Below, piece after piece: positions 8,696 through 18,621 of a stretch of 52,339 nucleotides of DNA. How positions within the stretch are numbered: the stretch's first letter is position 1; every line of letters starts with the position of its first letter. The notes under the pieces were generated by a model. It was given only the letters and a program-made list of their open reading frames with translations, made no database searches and was not told where the DNA came from. Origin of the DNA: Pirellulales bacterium (GTDB lineage: Bacteria > Planctomycetota > Planctomycetia > Pirellulales > Thermoguttaceae). The stretch spans positions 1 to 52,339 of the forward strand of contig JAFGPV010000018.1 of assembly GCA_016936015.1 (NCBI GenBank), given 5' to 3'. A program made the position numbers and the translations under genes.

Positions 8696-9646
8696 TTATT
8701 TTGTGACGGTTGCTGATCTCTGCAATCTCCGGCGGAAGATGCTGTACAACGTGCGTCGTCCGATCTCCGGCGCGAAGGTCCGCGTCGCACGGTAGATCCG
8801 CCAGTGGCGCCGCCAGGGAACCATCCGCGGCTCGCACGCCTCCAGCCAAATCTTCCGAAAATGCTCCGCCAGCCGCGCACGTCCTTCGGGCGGCAAGTTC
8901 ATCCGCGGCAAGAACTCGGCGATAATCTGTGCCATTTCTTCGATCCACAATCCGTTCTGCGTCGTCGCCGAACGCACGGTCTGCACGTGAGTGCGATAGT
9001 AGTTCAACGGCTCGGCCACGTAGGCCACGCCGGACGCCAGCACGATCCGTAGCCAGAGATCCCAGTCGCCGCTCAGCCGGAAACGGGTCCCGGGACCCCC
9101 GACCCTTCGGCAGACCTCGCGGCGGAACACGGCTGCGCTGGCGTTGGGAATCGTGTTCATGAAGAGCAGGGCGCGGGAGCACTCCTCGTTGCCGCTGCAC
9201 ACGTAGTCCCGCTTCCAGCGCTCGGGATCCAGCCCCTGCGTATAAGCCAGGTTTGATCCGAGGATCAATCCCTCCTCGTTCACGTTCCAGGATTGACAAT
9301 AGGCCAGACCGATCTGGGGATGCCGCTCCAGACGCTCGACCAGGGTTTCCAACAGCCGGGGATCGGCGACGTCGTCGGCCTCGGCGATCCATACGTACTC
9401 GCCGGTGCAGTGCCGGAGACCGCGCCTCCATTGAAGGAAGGTGCCCCCGTTGGTCTCGTTGTAAAAAATGCGGAGCCGCGGATCGGAGAGATACTCCGCC
9501 GCGATTTGCAGGCTCTCGTCCTGGGAGGCATCGTCCAGCAAAAAGACTTCGATGTCGCTGAGCGTTTGGCCGAGCACGCTCTCCAGACGCCGCCGCAGGA
9601 AGCAAGCGTAATTGTAGTTGGGGATAATAACGCTGACTTTCGGCAT
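8696..9646 (-). CDS. Glycosyltransferase family 2
   Basis: Predicted 316 residues. An open frame continues 98 codons upstream to a TTG, but the family homology starts exactly at MPKVSVIIPNYNYA, and an AAGGAG lies upstream of this ATG (about 13 bases, a little long). GT-A features: VSVIIPNYN at 4-12, DDAS at 38-41 and the acidic EADDVADP at 89-96, which corresponds to the DxD metal site. The C-terminal half carries basic and aromatic helices typical of membrane-associated GT2 enzymes. The sugar and linkage cannot be told. It belongs to the minus-strand polysaccharide block, upstream of the GT4-WbsX gene. Confidence 0.85.
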   Translation of the reverse strand: MPKVSVIIPNYNYACFLRRRLESVLGQTLSDIEVFLLDDASQDESLQIAAEYLSDPRLRIFYNETNGGTFLQWRRGLRHCTGEYVWIAEADDVADPRLLETLVERLERHPQIGLAYCQSWNVNEEGLILGSNLAYTQGLDPERWKRDYVCSGNEECSRALLFMNTIPNASAAVFRREVCRRVGGPGTRFRLSGDWDLWLRIVLASGVAYVAEPLNYYRTHVQTVRSATTQNGLWIEEMAQIIAEFLPRMNLPPEGRARLAEHFRKIWLEACEPRMVPWRRHWRIYRATRTFAPEIGRRTLYSIFRRRLQRSATVTK

Positions 9647-10007
9647 AATGGGTCGTTCGCTCCTTCGTTCGTACCCATGTCTTTCAGTCAAGCCGGCACA
9701 CAAGACAGCGGCGCATTGCTGAGCCAGGACCGAATCGCATCCCTCCCTGATAGTCCTCGGAATCTGACAATCTGAAGAGGATAGATTCCAGGCGTCGTGC
9801 CCACGCATCCATGCCGGCAGGGGCCAAGAGAGTGTGGAACATCCACCCGAGCGTGACCCTGACCCCCGCGCAATTCCGTTGGGCCAACCACTCCTGTGGA
9901 AGGCGCGAAGAATTGTAGCAGTCCCGATCAAGACGATCAATCCCAGATTTTGCGGATACGTGGAAGAGCCGCAACCGACGGGGCGACGCCTGCTGGCAAT
10001 GCTGGCA
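9647..10007. other. Intergenic region with a possible decayed coding remnant
   Basis: No gene is supported here. On the minus strand a short frame (about 9684-9974) gives a protein-like stretch (WMFHTLLAPAGMDAWARRLE), which could be the leftover C-terminus of a lost gene of the cluster. It has no start with a ribosome site and no family I recognise. The region also supplies the leader of the GT2 gene that starts at 9646. Confidence 0.3.
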
Positions 10008-10646
10008 TCAACACTGACGGAAGATGAAGTTCTCGGAGCGCGGATCGTCGCGCCATTGGGTCAGCGTCAAACCTGCCTGATCTTTCTCGGAGACGTTCAG
10101 CGGGCCGGCCGTCGTTTGATCGAACAGCGTTTTCAATTCCGGCGGGCACAAGGACCAGTCCAGGTCGCCGGCCAATGGCGAGATGCCGGCCTCGCAGCCC
10201 GGACTGTACTGGCCGGTGCAAAAATACTCGATGCGGGTCGGTTCCAAGTAAAAATTCCCGTGCGCAAAGCCCGGCGGGACCCAGATCCACCACCCGAAGG
10301 CTTCTTCGTCCCTGGCGGGCATGTCGAAAGCAATGATTTTTCCGAAGTGCGGCGAGCCTTTGCGGACGTCGAGCACAAGGTCCACCATCCGCCCGGAAAT
10401 GGTCCGCACCAGCTTGCCCATCAGCGGATTCCATTGGAAATGCAGGCCGCGGAGCGTCCCCGAATGCGAATAACTCTCGTTGACCTGCACGAAGTCCGCC
10501 GACTGCAGCACCCCGGCCTCCGGATGATTCTGCAAATCGCTCCTCCGGAACGGCTCGGCGAAGTAGCCCCGGTGGTCCAGAAATCGGGCAAATTCAATGA
10601 CCTTCACGTCGGGAATAGCCAGCGAACGGATCTGGTTGATTTTCAT
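10008..10646 (-). CDS. rfbC: dTDP-4-dehydrorhamnose 3,5-epimerase
   Basis: Predicted 212 residues, a normal length for RmlC. It converts dTDP-4-dehydro-6-deoxyglucose to dTDP-4-dehydro-L-rhamnose in the cytoplasm, the third step of dTDP-L-rhamnose synthesis. Family signatures seen: FLDHRGYFAEPFRRSD near residue 22, NESYSHSGTLRGLHFQ around 56-71 (with the catalytic-region histidine in RGLHFQ), VDLVLDVRKGSP, and WVPPGFAHGNFYLEP. It lacks an RmlA, RmlB or RmlD partner in the window, so the other steps must be encoded elsewhere. It is the first gene of the minus-strand block and is divergent from the membrane protein starting at 10931; the 284 bases between are AT-rich and should hold both promoters. 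An alternative is a related sugar epimerase acting on another 4-keto sugar. Confidence 0.88.
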   Translation of the reverse strand: MKINQIRSLAIPDVKVIEFARFLDHRGYFAEPFRRSDLQNHPEAGVLQSADFVQVNESYSHSGTLRGLHFQWNPLMGKLVRTISGRMVDLVLDVRKGSPHFGKIIAFDMPARDEEAFGWWIWVPPGFAHGNFYLEPTRIEYFCTGQYSPGCEAGISPLAGDLDWSLCPPELKTLFDQTTAGPLNVSEKDQAGLTLTQWRDDPRSENFIFRQC

Positions 10647-10930
10647 GTTTCAACGAAGGAAAGTGTGTTTGGAAAGGAGACAAGGATTGGAGATTCGCTC
10701 CAGGCTTGCGGCCAGGGATCAACCGAGAACCTCATCCTGAATTATACAAGGAGATTAGTATACCTCATTCGATCCTGTCAAGAGTTTTTTATTTGACGAT
10801 GGAATACTCAATGCCCTCAGGCCGAGAATTGGCCTTGATCGGGATCGAAAACACCCCTAGAATTCCTTTTGTATTCTCCCTATAGGAAGGGCATCGCCAT
10901 CGAGCATTTCGTGCGGTAGGAAATCTTCAC

Positions 10931-12646
10931 ATGCAAGATGCGCCGAAAACCGATGACCACCAGAAGGAAGCGGCGCCAGCGACTCCCTGTTGCTCGGGTT
11001 CGGATCGTAATCACCTCCATCCTTGCTGTTTCCTGTTCCTGATTTGTCTGGGCGTTTACTTGTTCGTGGTCAGCATCGGATGGAGCAATCCGATCTTGGG
11101 CTTGCACGGTTTCCGCGAAACGCAAACGGCGCTGACGGCCTATCATGCGATGGGGAAGGCGCCGAAGCTGGCGTATGAGACGCCCGTCCTTGGTCCTCCC
11201 TGGTCGATCCCTTTTGAATTACCGCTCTATCAATGGATCGTCGCCGCGGCCGCCCATGTGCTGGGAACGCCCTTGGATCAGACCGGCCGGTTCATCAACG
11301 TCCTTTTCTTCCTGCTGACCTTCATCCCCGCCTACTTCATCCTCGGTAAGTTGCACATCTCCCGACCGTACCGCTGGATCATTCTTGCCCTGCTGGCCGT
11401 GACTCCTCAATACCTGCACTATACCCGGACGTTTATGATGGAGTCGCACGCCTTGTTTCTCGGTATGTGCTATTTGGCCGTCGCTTTCGAGTTCCTCGAT
11501 CGTCCCAAACCAATTTCCGGGATCGCGGGAGCGATATTGGGATGTTTGGCGGCACTCGTCAAGATCACCACGTTTACCGCGTTTCTGGGGGCCGTTTTAC
11601 TGGTCTATGGGATCCGCTGCGCCCGCGAGCTGTATTCTTCCCGAGCACCGATGCGACTGTTCTATCATGCCGGAGTGCTGGGGCTGCTGGTCGCCGCTCC
11701 CGTATTGGCGACATACGGCTGGACCGCATGCGCCGACGGTCAAAAGGAGTTGAATCCCTTCGGGGGAAAATACCTGGCCAGCTACAACCTCCGAAACTTT
11801 ACCTTCGGCACGCTTCAGGACCGCAGGGATCTTTCGAGGTGGCGGTTCATGGCCGGCCACGTTCACCACGGCGTCAACGGCTACGCACCGATGATCTGCT
11901 TCGCAGGTTTTGCCCTGGCAAGCGCGGCCTGGCTTTTCAGACGTTGGCAAAAGAAAGAACAACTGCTCACAGGGGAGCAACTCCGCAGGCGGTGGCTGGC
12001 GCTGCTCGCCTGCATTCTGCTGTTCCTGACCGGACCGTTGATCTTCTTCAACTTATATTTCGTCCATGAATACTACTGGTGCGCAAACTCCGTTTTCCTG
12101 ATCGCGGCGATGGGAATTTGCGTGGCGACGATGATTGAAATGGGAAAGGGGAGCCGGGTCGCGGGCGCGGCCATCCTGTTGTTGGTGATTACCGGTTCGC
12201 TGTATGAGTATTCGCAGTACTACTATTGCCTGCAGACCCGGCAGTTCGATCGGATTCCCGGCTTGGCCGGGATGAAGGAGCAAAACGACGATGTTTTGGC
12301 GATCGCCGGTCTGATTGAGAAGAGCACCCGGCCGGAAGAATTGCTGGTATGCCTGGGCCACGATTGGCACAGCGATTTGGCCTATTACAGCAGGCGCCGG
12401 ACGATCGCGCCGCCCAACGGAATCCCGGAAAGCCTGGAACAATTGATCGGTAAAATGGCGAACATTCAGGGGGAAACCTTGGGAGCGCTGGTCATCGATC
12501 GAGCCGGCGGCGAGAAATTCCCGCCGGAGAAGATTGTGGAGATCATGGAACAAAACGGGTTCCAAACCCGATTTCTCGCCGCCAAAGGAACACTGGATTT
12601 ATACGCTCTGAAGAAAGTTCCTACCGGCGCTGCCGCAGTCAAGTGA
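10931..12646 (+). CDS. Multi-spanning membrane protein, GT-C (PMT/ArnT-like) glycosyltransferase
   Basis: Predicted 571 residues starting at an ATG with AGGAAA nine bases upstream. There is a hydrophilic N-terminus of about 30 residues and then many hydrophobic segments up to about residue 430, ending in a soluble tail. After the first membrane segment comes HGFRETQTALTAY, which carries the acidic residue in the first outer loop that is typical of lipid-phospho-sugar-dependent GT-C transferases (ArnT and PMT families use an Asp or Glu here). A second clue is YTRTFMMESHALF in the following loop. The likely role is transfer of a sugar from a polyprenyl-phosphate donor outside the cytoplasmic membrane. 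Substrate unknown. Confidence 0.65.
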   Translation: MQDAPKTDDHQKEAAPATPCCSGSDRNHLHPCCFLFLICLGVYLFVVSIGWSNPILGLHGFRETQTALTAYHAMGKAPKLAYETPVLGPPWSIPFELPLYQWIVAAAAHVLGTPLDQTGRFINVLFFLLTFIPAYFILGKLHISRPYRWIILALLAVTPQYLHYTRTFMMESHALFLGMCYLAVAFEFLDRPKPISGIAGAILGCLAALVKITTFTAFLGAVLLVYGIRCARELYSSRAPMRLFYHAGVLGLLVAAPVLATYGWTACADGQKELNPFGGKYLASYNLRNFTFGTLQDRRDLSRWRFMAGHVHHGVNGYAPMICFAGFALASAAWLFRRWQKKEQLLTGEQLRRRWLALLACILLFLTGPLIFFNLYFVHEYYWCANSVFLIAAMGICVATMIEMGKGSRVAGAAILLLVITGSLYEYSQYYYCLQTRQFDRIPGLAGMKEQNDDVLAIAGLIEKSTRPEELLVCLGHDWHSDLAYYSRRRTIAPPNGIPESLEQLIGKMANIQGETLGALVIDRAGGEKFPPEKIVEIMEQNGFQTRFLAAKGTLDLYALKKVPTGAAAVK

Positions 12647-13094
12647 ACGTCCGGTAAGTTCTTGCTCCGCGGGAGAGAGCGTATCCCGGCGGCCGATTTC
12701 TCCGAAATCGATCTCCTCAGAGCGCAGAGCGGAAACGCTCCCGTCGTGATCCAGCATCAATGCGATGGAAGCCGACCGACTTCCAGGCAGACGATTCCCA
12801 TGCCTGCTCCGAACTCCAATTCTCATTGACACTTAACGATGCTAGCACCAAAGAAATCGGTGCTGTCCACGAGAAGACGGCCGCCGGCGTAAACAAATGC
12901 TATTGTGTTTTTTGGCGAATATTTTTTATAATGCCGTGCCCTGTTATCGGTGCTTGCGATTCTCACGTTGCGTAGACGGCGGCTAATCGAGGCGTCATTC
13001 TCGACCTGAGTTTCCCTCATAAAGAAGAATCCGTCATAAGTATACTTGTTCATCGGTACATGAATTCTCTATTACATGGGGAGAGAGGCTTACT
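12647..13094. other. Intergenic region, 448 bases, no gene supported
   Basis: No convincing gene. A minus-strand frame at 12599-12832 overlaps the end of the preceding gene and has no family match that I recognise. From about 12890 the DNA becomes AT-rich (stretches such as GTGTTTTTTGGCGAATATTTTTTATAATG), which is typical of a promoter region for the radical SAM gene at 13095. The ATG at 13095 is preceded by GAGAGG. Confidence 0.5.
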
Positions 13095-15455
13095 ATGAGT
13101 AATCCCTTTTTACCATTAAAGGAGTTGAATGCAAAACTCGCTGCGCTGCAAACGCTTGTGGGTGATTGCTCCATTCCCACGATGCCCCAATGGATCAGCT
13201 TTTCGACCACAACCTGCTGTAATCTAAGGTGCCCGCACTGCCAGACTCATGGAACGGAAGAAATGCGGAAGCTTTTCAACCGTCAAATGTGGCCGCGGGA
13301 AAAGGTGCTTGGTCTTGCGTACGAGTGCTTGCCGACGGCCTATCAATTCTGTCTTACCCTCAGCGGAGAACCGCTGGCCACTAGGGGGGTGAAAGATTAT
13401 TTTCGCGAGTTTCGCCGCTATGGGGCTACGTTGCACTTGACCACCAATGCCATGCTCCTTACCGACGACATGTTGGTCAGTCTCCTTCCCTTGCTGGGAA
13501 CGGTGGACATCTCGCTGGATGGGGCGTCCGAAGTCACGGTGGAGCGCCTCCGGGCCGGGGTGGATTATAAAAAGCTGATCACAAACGTCTGGCTGATGAG
13601 CAAAGCGTGTGATTTGCTGGCTGATCTCATTCAGCCGCAGATCGGCCTGGCTTTTACGATCATGGCCAGTAACGTCCGGGAAATGCCGGCCTTTGTTCGC
13701 TTGGCCCATCTGCTCGGTATCCAGACCGTCGCCTTTTTCCCGCTCGTCGTTTACTACCCGCAAATCGAGAGCGAGGTTGTGGATGTTCATTCGGAAATCT
13801 ACCAAGAGAGTTGCCGCCAAACCCTGACTCTGGGGGAACTCCTGGGAGTCGACGTTCGCCAATTGCCGAATCCGCCCGGCCAGGGGGCGTCACTAACCGC
13901 ATCGGTAAAACTTCCGGAACCTGCCTTTGCCCACCTGCAAAACCAATCCAGCTTGGAGAATTACCTTGGGGTGAATATCCGCGCCCGGGCGGCGGAGATT
14001 GCCGCCGCCGTGCGGCGCGATTTCTACTCGGGAGACACCCAATCCGCCGCTGATCTGGAAAACGACAAATTCCGAGAACTGGAAGAGTCGTATTGGCAGG
14101 CACTTTCCCGGCATCGAGACCAGCTTCTCCGACTGCAAGGGAACGGATTGAAGGAATCCATCAATTACTGCGAAAACCTTCACTGCCGGACGTTCATCGA
14201 GATCGGAGGCGACGTTACGCCCTGCTGTTTGCCGGGCAGACCCGTCCTCGGCAACATCAACGGATCAAACGTCAAGGAAATCTGGAACGGGACATTGTAT
14301 CACGACTTCCGCAAACAGTTCCACTCCACCCGTCTGCCTTCCTGTTGCGCGAAGTGCCTGTATCTCAGGAAGATCTGCAAAGGAGAACTTTTCGAGAAAC
14401 TACATCGGGATCTCCAAACCCTTCCGGAGCAGAAGTCTAGCTGGGGAAGGGTGGGACGGATTTTTTGTTCGGCATCGAGTGCACCTGCACCGGCCAAGAT
14501 TGCCGCCCCCCCCCAACGGGATCTGCCGGATGCCGGCGCGTGTTCCCCTTCGGGTTCGGATTATGCGTCTCGTCTCATCCCTTATTTCACGTCCATGATC
14601 AATGATCACCGGACACCCCGCGACCTGTTTGCCCATGTCGACGACGGATTTTGGTTATGGGCCAATACGCAAGGCTACCGCGAATATGGGGAACTGCGGG
14701 AGTTCTTACCCGGCCTTCCCGACGAGACGACGCAGGCCAATTTTACCGGACTCAGCGGCGACGCGACCCTGCGCGACGGTTTTCAGTCGTACTTGCTGTT
14801 CAAGCGGGTCGTGGAAGCCCATCTCGGCAGTCTCGCGCAGTGCGACCGCATCCTGGACTTCGGCTGTGGTTGGGGAAGGATCATCCGCTTCTTTCTCCGC
14901 GATCTGGCCCCCGAGAAGATTTGGGGAATTGATTGCATGCCCGAGGCGATTGACTTGTGTACGACGAAGAACCGTTGGTGCCAGTTCCGGCTTGTTCCCA
15001 CGATGCCGCCCGTCGACTTGGAACCCTCCAGTTTCGACTTCATTTATGCGTTTTCAGTATTTTCGCACCTTTCCGAGAAAGCACATTTGACGTGGCTGGC
15101 GGAATTTCATCGCCTCTTGAAGCCCGGTGGATTGGTGCTGCTGACAACGAGAGAACGCTCTTTCATCGAGTATTGTGCAACCCTTCGCCAAAACACCAGC
15201 TTGGATGCCTTTGCGACCGGGGCCGCTTCCGCGTTCCCGGACACGCAACACTGGCTGGCGGCATACGACCGCGGCGAGTTCTGTCATACGCCGACCGGCG
15301 GCGGAGTGAATCTCTCCGAATCGTTCTACGGCGAGACGTGCATCCCCAAGGCTTATGCCGCCACCCGTTGGTCCGATCGTTTCCAACTCCTCGATTTCAT
15401 CGACGACCGTGCAATTTGTGCGCAAAACGTGATTGTTGCTCGCAAGAATCGTTGA
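13095..15455 (+). CDS. Radical SAM-SPASM protein fused to a class I SAM methyltransferase
   Basis: Predicted 786 residues. The N-terminal half is a radical SAM enzyme: the 4Fe-4S ligands are C42, C46 and C49 (CNLRCPHC), followed by LTLSGEPL (the GGEP-type SAM site) and LTTNAMLL. At about 362-425 a SPASM-type auxiliary cluster domain is seen with many cysteines (CENLHC, GDVTPCCLPG, CCAKCLYLRKIC). After a linker of roughly 100 residues the C-terminal part (about 560-786) is a Rossmann methyltransferase with ILDFGCGWGR near 586, GIDCMPEA and a late LKPGGLVLLT strand. The two halves thus use SAM in different ways. Radical SAM-SPASM proteins modify peptides or sugars; within a polysaccharide locus a sugar or lipid target is plausible. 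The fusion is unusual. The function is unknown. Confidence 0.85.
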   Translation: MSNPFLPLKELNAKLAALQTLVGDCSIPTMPQWISFSTTTCCNLRCPHCQTHGTEEMRKLFNRQMWPREKVLGLAYECLPTAYQFCLTLSGEPLATRGVKDYFREFRRYGATLHLTTNAMLLTDDMLVSLLPLLGTVDISLDGASEVTVERLRAGVDYKKLITNVWLMSKACDLLADLIQPQIGLAFTIMASNVREMPAFVRLAHLLGIQTVAFFPLVVYYPQIESEVVDVHSEIYQESCRQTLTLGELLGVDVRQLPNPPGQGASLTASVKLPEPAFAHLQNQSSLENYLGVNIRARAAEIAAAVRRDFYSGDTQSAADLENDKFRELEESYWQALSRHRDQLLRLQGNGLKESINYCENLHCRTFIEIGGDVTPCCLPGRPVLGNINGSNVKEIWNGTLYHDFRKQFHSTRLPSCCAKCLYLRKICKGELFEKLHRDLQTLPEQKSSWGRVGRIFCSASSAPAPAKIAAPPQRDLPDAGACSPSGSDYASRLIPYFTSMINDHRTPRDLFAHVDDGFWLWANTQGYREYGELREFLPGLPDETTQANFTGLSGDATLRDGFQSYLLFKRVVEAHLGSLAQCDRILDFGCGWGRIIRFFLRDLAPEKIWGIDCMPEAIDLCTTKNRWCQFRLVPTMPPVDLEPSSFDFIYAFSVFSHLSEKAHLTWLAEFHRLLKPGGLVLLTTRERSFIEYCATLRQNTSLDAFATGAASAFPDTQHWLAAYDRGEFCHTPTGGGVNLSESFYGETCIPKAYAATRWSDRFQLLDFIDDRAICAQNVIVARKNR

Positions 15456-15479
15456 CCTCCGCACGGTCCTTCCTATAGA

Positions 15480-16265
15480 TCATTTCGCCATGTTGGGCCA
15501 AGGTTCGTCATAAGCGGGACGGCCGAACGCCACCACATCGTGATGATCCCCCCAGCCGCGTTCTAAATAGAGATAGATTCGTACTCCCGGGATGTCTTCG
15601 ACGTTCTGGATCGTTGCGTGCGGCTTGGCCAGAGAAACCCCGTAACTTCCGGAAATAAACGAATGAGACTCCGCTCTCGAGTAGTCACGGTATCCGTAGC
15701 CCGATGAGGAATACTCCTTGACAATCTCCCGCCAACGGTCTTCGGCAAGGTAGGGAAACACCGTGTAAACCGACGGGCACCAACGCCCATGCACGGTACA
15801 TACCGCAATCCCATAGGGGCTCAGGAATTTGGCCAAATGAGCCATCCATTTTTTCGTGATATCCCGCGCGGTGTGCGTAAACAAAGAACCAACCCAGATC
15901 AGATCATATTGGCAGCCGAAGTCGACGGCCGATAAGTCTTCCTGCGAGTGGATTGGCAGCGCGCCAAAGGTCGAGGCGCAGAACTCCACTCCGTCCTGAT
16001 CCAAGTCGCAGGCATGATATTCCGCGCCAGGAAACAGGTGGATCAGATGCCGAAGGACCCGGCCGTGTCCACAGGGAACATCGAGAACCTTCTTGACCGC
16101 GTGGATTGGGGCGGCCATGCAGGCGGTCGTGATGACTTCGATCGCGCTCCGGCCGATGTCGAAATACCATTGATTGTTCATGGTATCGTTCGGCGAGATC
16201 TCTTGGCTGACTGTCGCAGCCTGATAATGTTCCATCAAGCTTTGAATGTAGCTGAAATTATACAT
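15480..16265 (-). CDS. Class I SAM-dependent methyltransferase
   Basis: Predicted 261 residues from an ATG. The SAM-binding core is clear: VLDVPCGHGRVLRHL near residue 60 (motif I), an acidic end of strand 2 in YHACDLDQDG, and YDLIWVGSLFTH (motif for strand 4) followed by LAKFLSPYGIAVCTVHG. The protein has the usual length for small-molecule or sugar methyltransferases. It converges on the radical SAM-methyltransferase fusion, 24 bases from its stop, and reads away from the large membrane protein upstream (67 bases), with which it may be co-transcribed. Target unknown; O-methylation of a polysaccharide sugar is a reasonable guess from the locus. Confidence 0.8.
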   Translation of the reverse strand: MYNFSYIQSLMEHYQAATVSQEISPNDTMNNQWYFDIGRSAIEVITTACMAAPIHAVKKVLDVPCGHGRVLRHLIHLFPGAEYHACDLDQDGVEFCASTFGALPIHSQEDLSAVDFGCQYDLIWVGSLFTHTARDITKKWMAHLAKFLSPYGIAVCTVHGRWCPSVYTVFPYLAEDRWREIVKEYSSSGYGYRDYSRAESHSFISGSYGVSLAKPHATIQNVEDIPGVRIYLYLERGWGDHHDVVAFGRPAYDEPWPNMAK

Positions 16266-16332
16266 TGACTTCTGCTTTCTGAAAGGACGTGGGCAACAAG
16301 GATCATAGCAACGGCCCTGACCGCAATCAACC

Positions 16333-18621
16333 TCAGATTCTTCCTCCGGTGCATTTGGAGAATAGGCCTTCCGCGCAAGAACCGCCGTTTATCATACGGT
16401 CGGGAATCGACCGCATCAATTCAAGGAAAAGAAATCCCCCCACTGCCATCCAGACGCAAAAGTACAGGGGATTGGCCGGCTTCCAGGCAAACGGAGAAAT
16501 CACCCAAACGACGCAGAAGTAGAACACATGCAAAGGAATTCCCACGATGCGAAGACGAGATGCCGTTAAGGCGCTAAAAAGCGGGATGAGCAGCAAGAAG
16601 ATCGCCAAATAACTTTCGACCGGGATAGATAAATGCTCATACAGCGTGAACAGGCAATTCACCAGCACGCCGCCCAATCCGAAGACGAGACAGCGCCGGC
16701 GAAGCCGGTTTCGAGATCTCCTGTCCCAAAACGCCAACAGAGAAGGCCATCCCAAATGGCCGATTCCGATCGCTCCCACCACCGTGAAAGCCTCGTAAAG
16801 ACGTACTCGACCAATCTCCGAGTTATATCGGTTGTTCGGGTCGTAGATTACGTTCTTCACCAAAGTTTTCAGGACGTCGGACTTCATTGCCAGCCATTGC
16901 CTGACCGTCAGGTTTTGGTAACGTTCCCGCACGGATTCCAGGACGCTTTTCGAGTCTTCACCCCAGCAGAATGAACCCGTCAGTGCATACTTGATCAGGG
17001 TGTTACCGGGCGGATTTTCATACTTTTGCCAAAGGGTCCAAGGGACCATCATCAGGGCAAACACAGTAAACATGAGCGTACAGTACCCCAGCCGGACCAC
17101 CCAACGGCGGCCGATCAAGAGGGAGAAAAAACCGACGAAACCAAACACCACTCCTCCATGGGAAAGCATGGCCAAAGCCACGAAAATTCCGGACTCGACC
17201 GCCCGGCGCCAGGTCTTTTCTCCTCCCCAAAGGCCGGCCCTGTCGTATGCCAGCAAGCCGAAGTAAGCGGCCAACATCTTGGGCCAGATGTAGACGGAAT
17301 TGAACAGTGCAAAACCCGTGGTGGACACCAGGAGAATTCCGACGGATGCCGCTGCACGGGTGGGAGACAGCCTTCTCATTAAATCCCACGCCGGAACGAT
17401 CCACAGAGTGCAAGCGATGATGCCGAAAATCTGGTACGGCATCCAGGCGATCCGGGCGTTATTGCCCACCGACAACAGAGGTTCCAACAAGGGCCTCACG
17501 AGCAGAAACCATCCAGCCAGGAGCGGGGGACGGTCGGAGACGCGCCAGCCGGGACCGATGATCTGCGACACCGGAGTTTGTGTGTAAATTCCCTCCGCCA
17601 CCCATTGCTGCAATTGATTGTCCGAGGACCACGCCACCGGATCGAACCGGAAGTTGGCAGCCCAACTTCCCACTCCCGAATCCATCGAATAAACCGCGAG
17701 CACGTAAAACAGCGATATCCCCGCCAACCATTTAAATTGCATCCGCAAATTGGGACATTCCTCGATCAGTTGTTGGAGATACCTCCGGCTGGTGGCGACG
17801 ATGATGATCGAGACGAACCACAGGAGCAGCGCGCCGGCCCGGGCGGGCATGTTCAGGTAATAGAACAAGAAGAAAGCGGCATATCCCGCCACAAATATCG
17901 CCGGAATGAGCCAGACACATGCTGCCGGAAACAAGCTCGGCGCCAAGCGTCTGAGCAAGACCATCCCCGCTAGTCCAGGCAGCAGGAGCAACGCCAATCC
18001 CAAGGCATGGAGCGCCAGGGTCACAAACACCGACTCTTTGAGCCACCCCAGCAGCGAAGATTGAAACGGCGTTCCCACCCCGACGTAATGAGTTGTGGAT
18101 TGGCTGTCCGCCACCAGTCGAATCCGCCGGCCGCTCCATTCATCAGGAAGCCAGAGGATGCGTTCATACCAGTTTTCATGGGTGTCTCCCGCAGCCAAGT
18201 CGATTCGCTCCCCAGAATCCATCAGTTCCAGGTACAGTGCGATCCCTTTCTGCCTGGGATATCCAACCAGGGGAATCGATAAAAAGGGAGGGGCAATGAA
18301 CGGAGACGTCTCGAGGCGACCTCGGACGGCTTGAGTCTCGATACTCCACGATCGCCAGAACTGCGACCCGGGCGTCGTGAGGATTTCCCGGCTGACTTCA
18401 CCGGGCTTCGGCAATACATTCTTGTAAAAACCGCCTTTTTCTTTCCAGTCACCAGGATCAACAAGCAACTTCTTGGGACCTTCCGGCAATAGAAGAATGA
18501 TGATCCCCAATAATACACAACCCGCCCAACAGAAACACACTCCAATCCACCACACACGATGGAAGATGGATAAAGGTTTGTAGTTACCGGTAGAGGAACT
18601 GAGGTTCAGGTCCTGGAACAT
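16333..18621 (-). CDS. Large multi-spanning membrane protein of the polysaccharide locus
   Basis: Predicted 762 residues from an ATG without a strong ribosome site. The N-terminus has one membrane segment (about 25-50), then an extracytoplasmic part of roughly 130 residues (PGEVSREILTTP ... YERILWLPDEW) that looks beta-rich, and then more than ten hydrophobic segments through to the C-terminus. The order resembles GT-C-fold transferases or polymerases in surface-polysaccharide clusters, but I saw no firm signature residue. It probably shares a transcript with the methyltransferase that follows it. Function unassigned. Confidence 0.6.
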   Translation of the reverse strand: MFQDLNLSSSTGNYKPLSIFHRVWWIGVCFCWAGCVLLGIIILLLPEGPKKLLVDPGDWKEKGGFYKNVLPKPGEVSREILTTPGSQFWRSWSIETQAVRGRLETSPFIAPPFLSIPLVGYPRQKGIALYLELMDSGERIDLAAGDTHENWYERILWLPDEWSGRRIRLVADSQSTTHYVGVGTPFQSSLLGWLKESVFVTLALHALGLALLLLPGLAGMVLLRRLAPSLFPAACVWLIPAIFVAGYAAFFLFYYLNMPARAGALLLWFVSIIIVATSRRYLQQLIEECPNLRMQFKWLAGISLFYVLAVYSMDSGVGSWAANFRFDPVAWSSDNQLQQWVAEGIYTQTPVSQIIGPGWRVSDRPPLLAGWFLLVRPLLEPLLSVGNNARIAWMPYQIFGIIACTLWIVPAWDLMRRLSPTRAAASVGILLVSTTGFALFNSVYIWPKMLAAYFGLLAYDRAGLWGGEKTWRRAVESGIFVALAMLSHGGVVFGFVGFFSLLIGRRWVVRLGYCTLMFTVFALMMVPWTLWQKYENPPGNTLIKYALTGSFCWGEDSKSVLESVRERYQNLTVRQWLAMKSDVLKTLVKNVIYDPNNRYNSEIGRVRLYEAFTVVGAIGIGHLGWPSLLAFWDRRSRNRLRRRCLVFGLGGVLVNCLFTLYEHLSIPVESYLAIFLLLIPLFSALTASRLRIVGIPLHVFYFCVVWVISPFAWKPANPLYFCVWMAVGGFLFLELMRSIPDRMINGGSCAEGLFSKCTGGRI

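Noticed and set aside
12599-12832. Small minus-strand frame containing DHDGSVSALRSEEIDF
   Set aside because: Partly within the preceding gene, no start signal and no family I can name; could be a remnant but not supportable.
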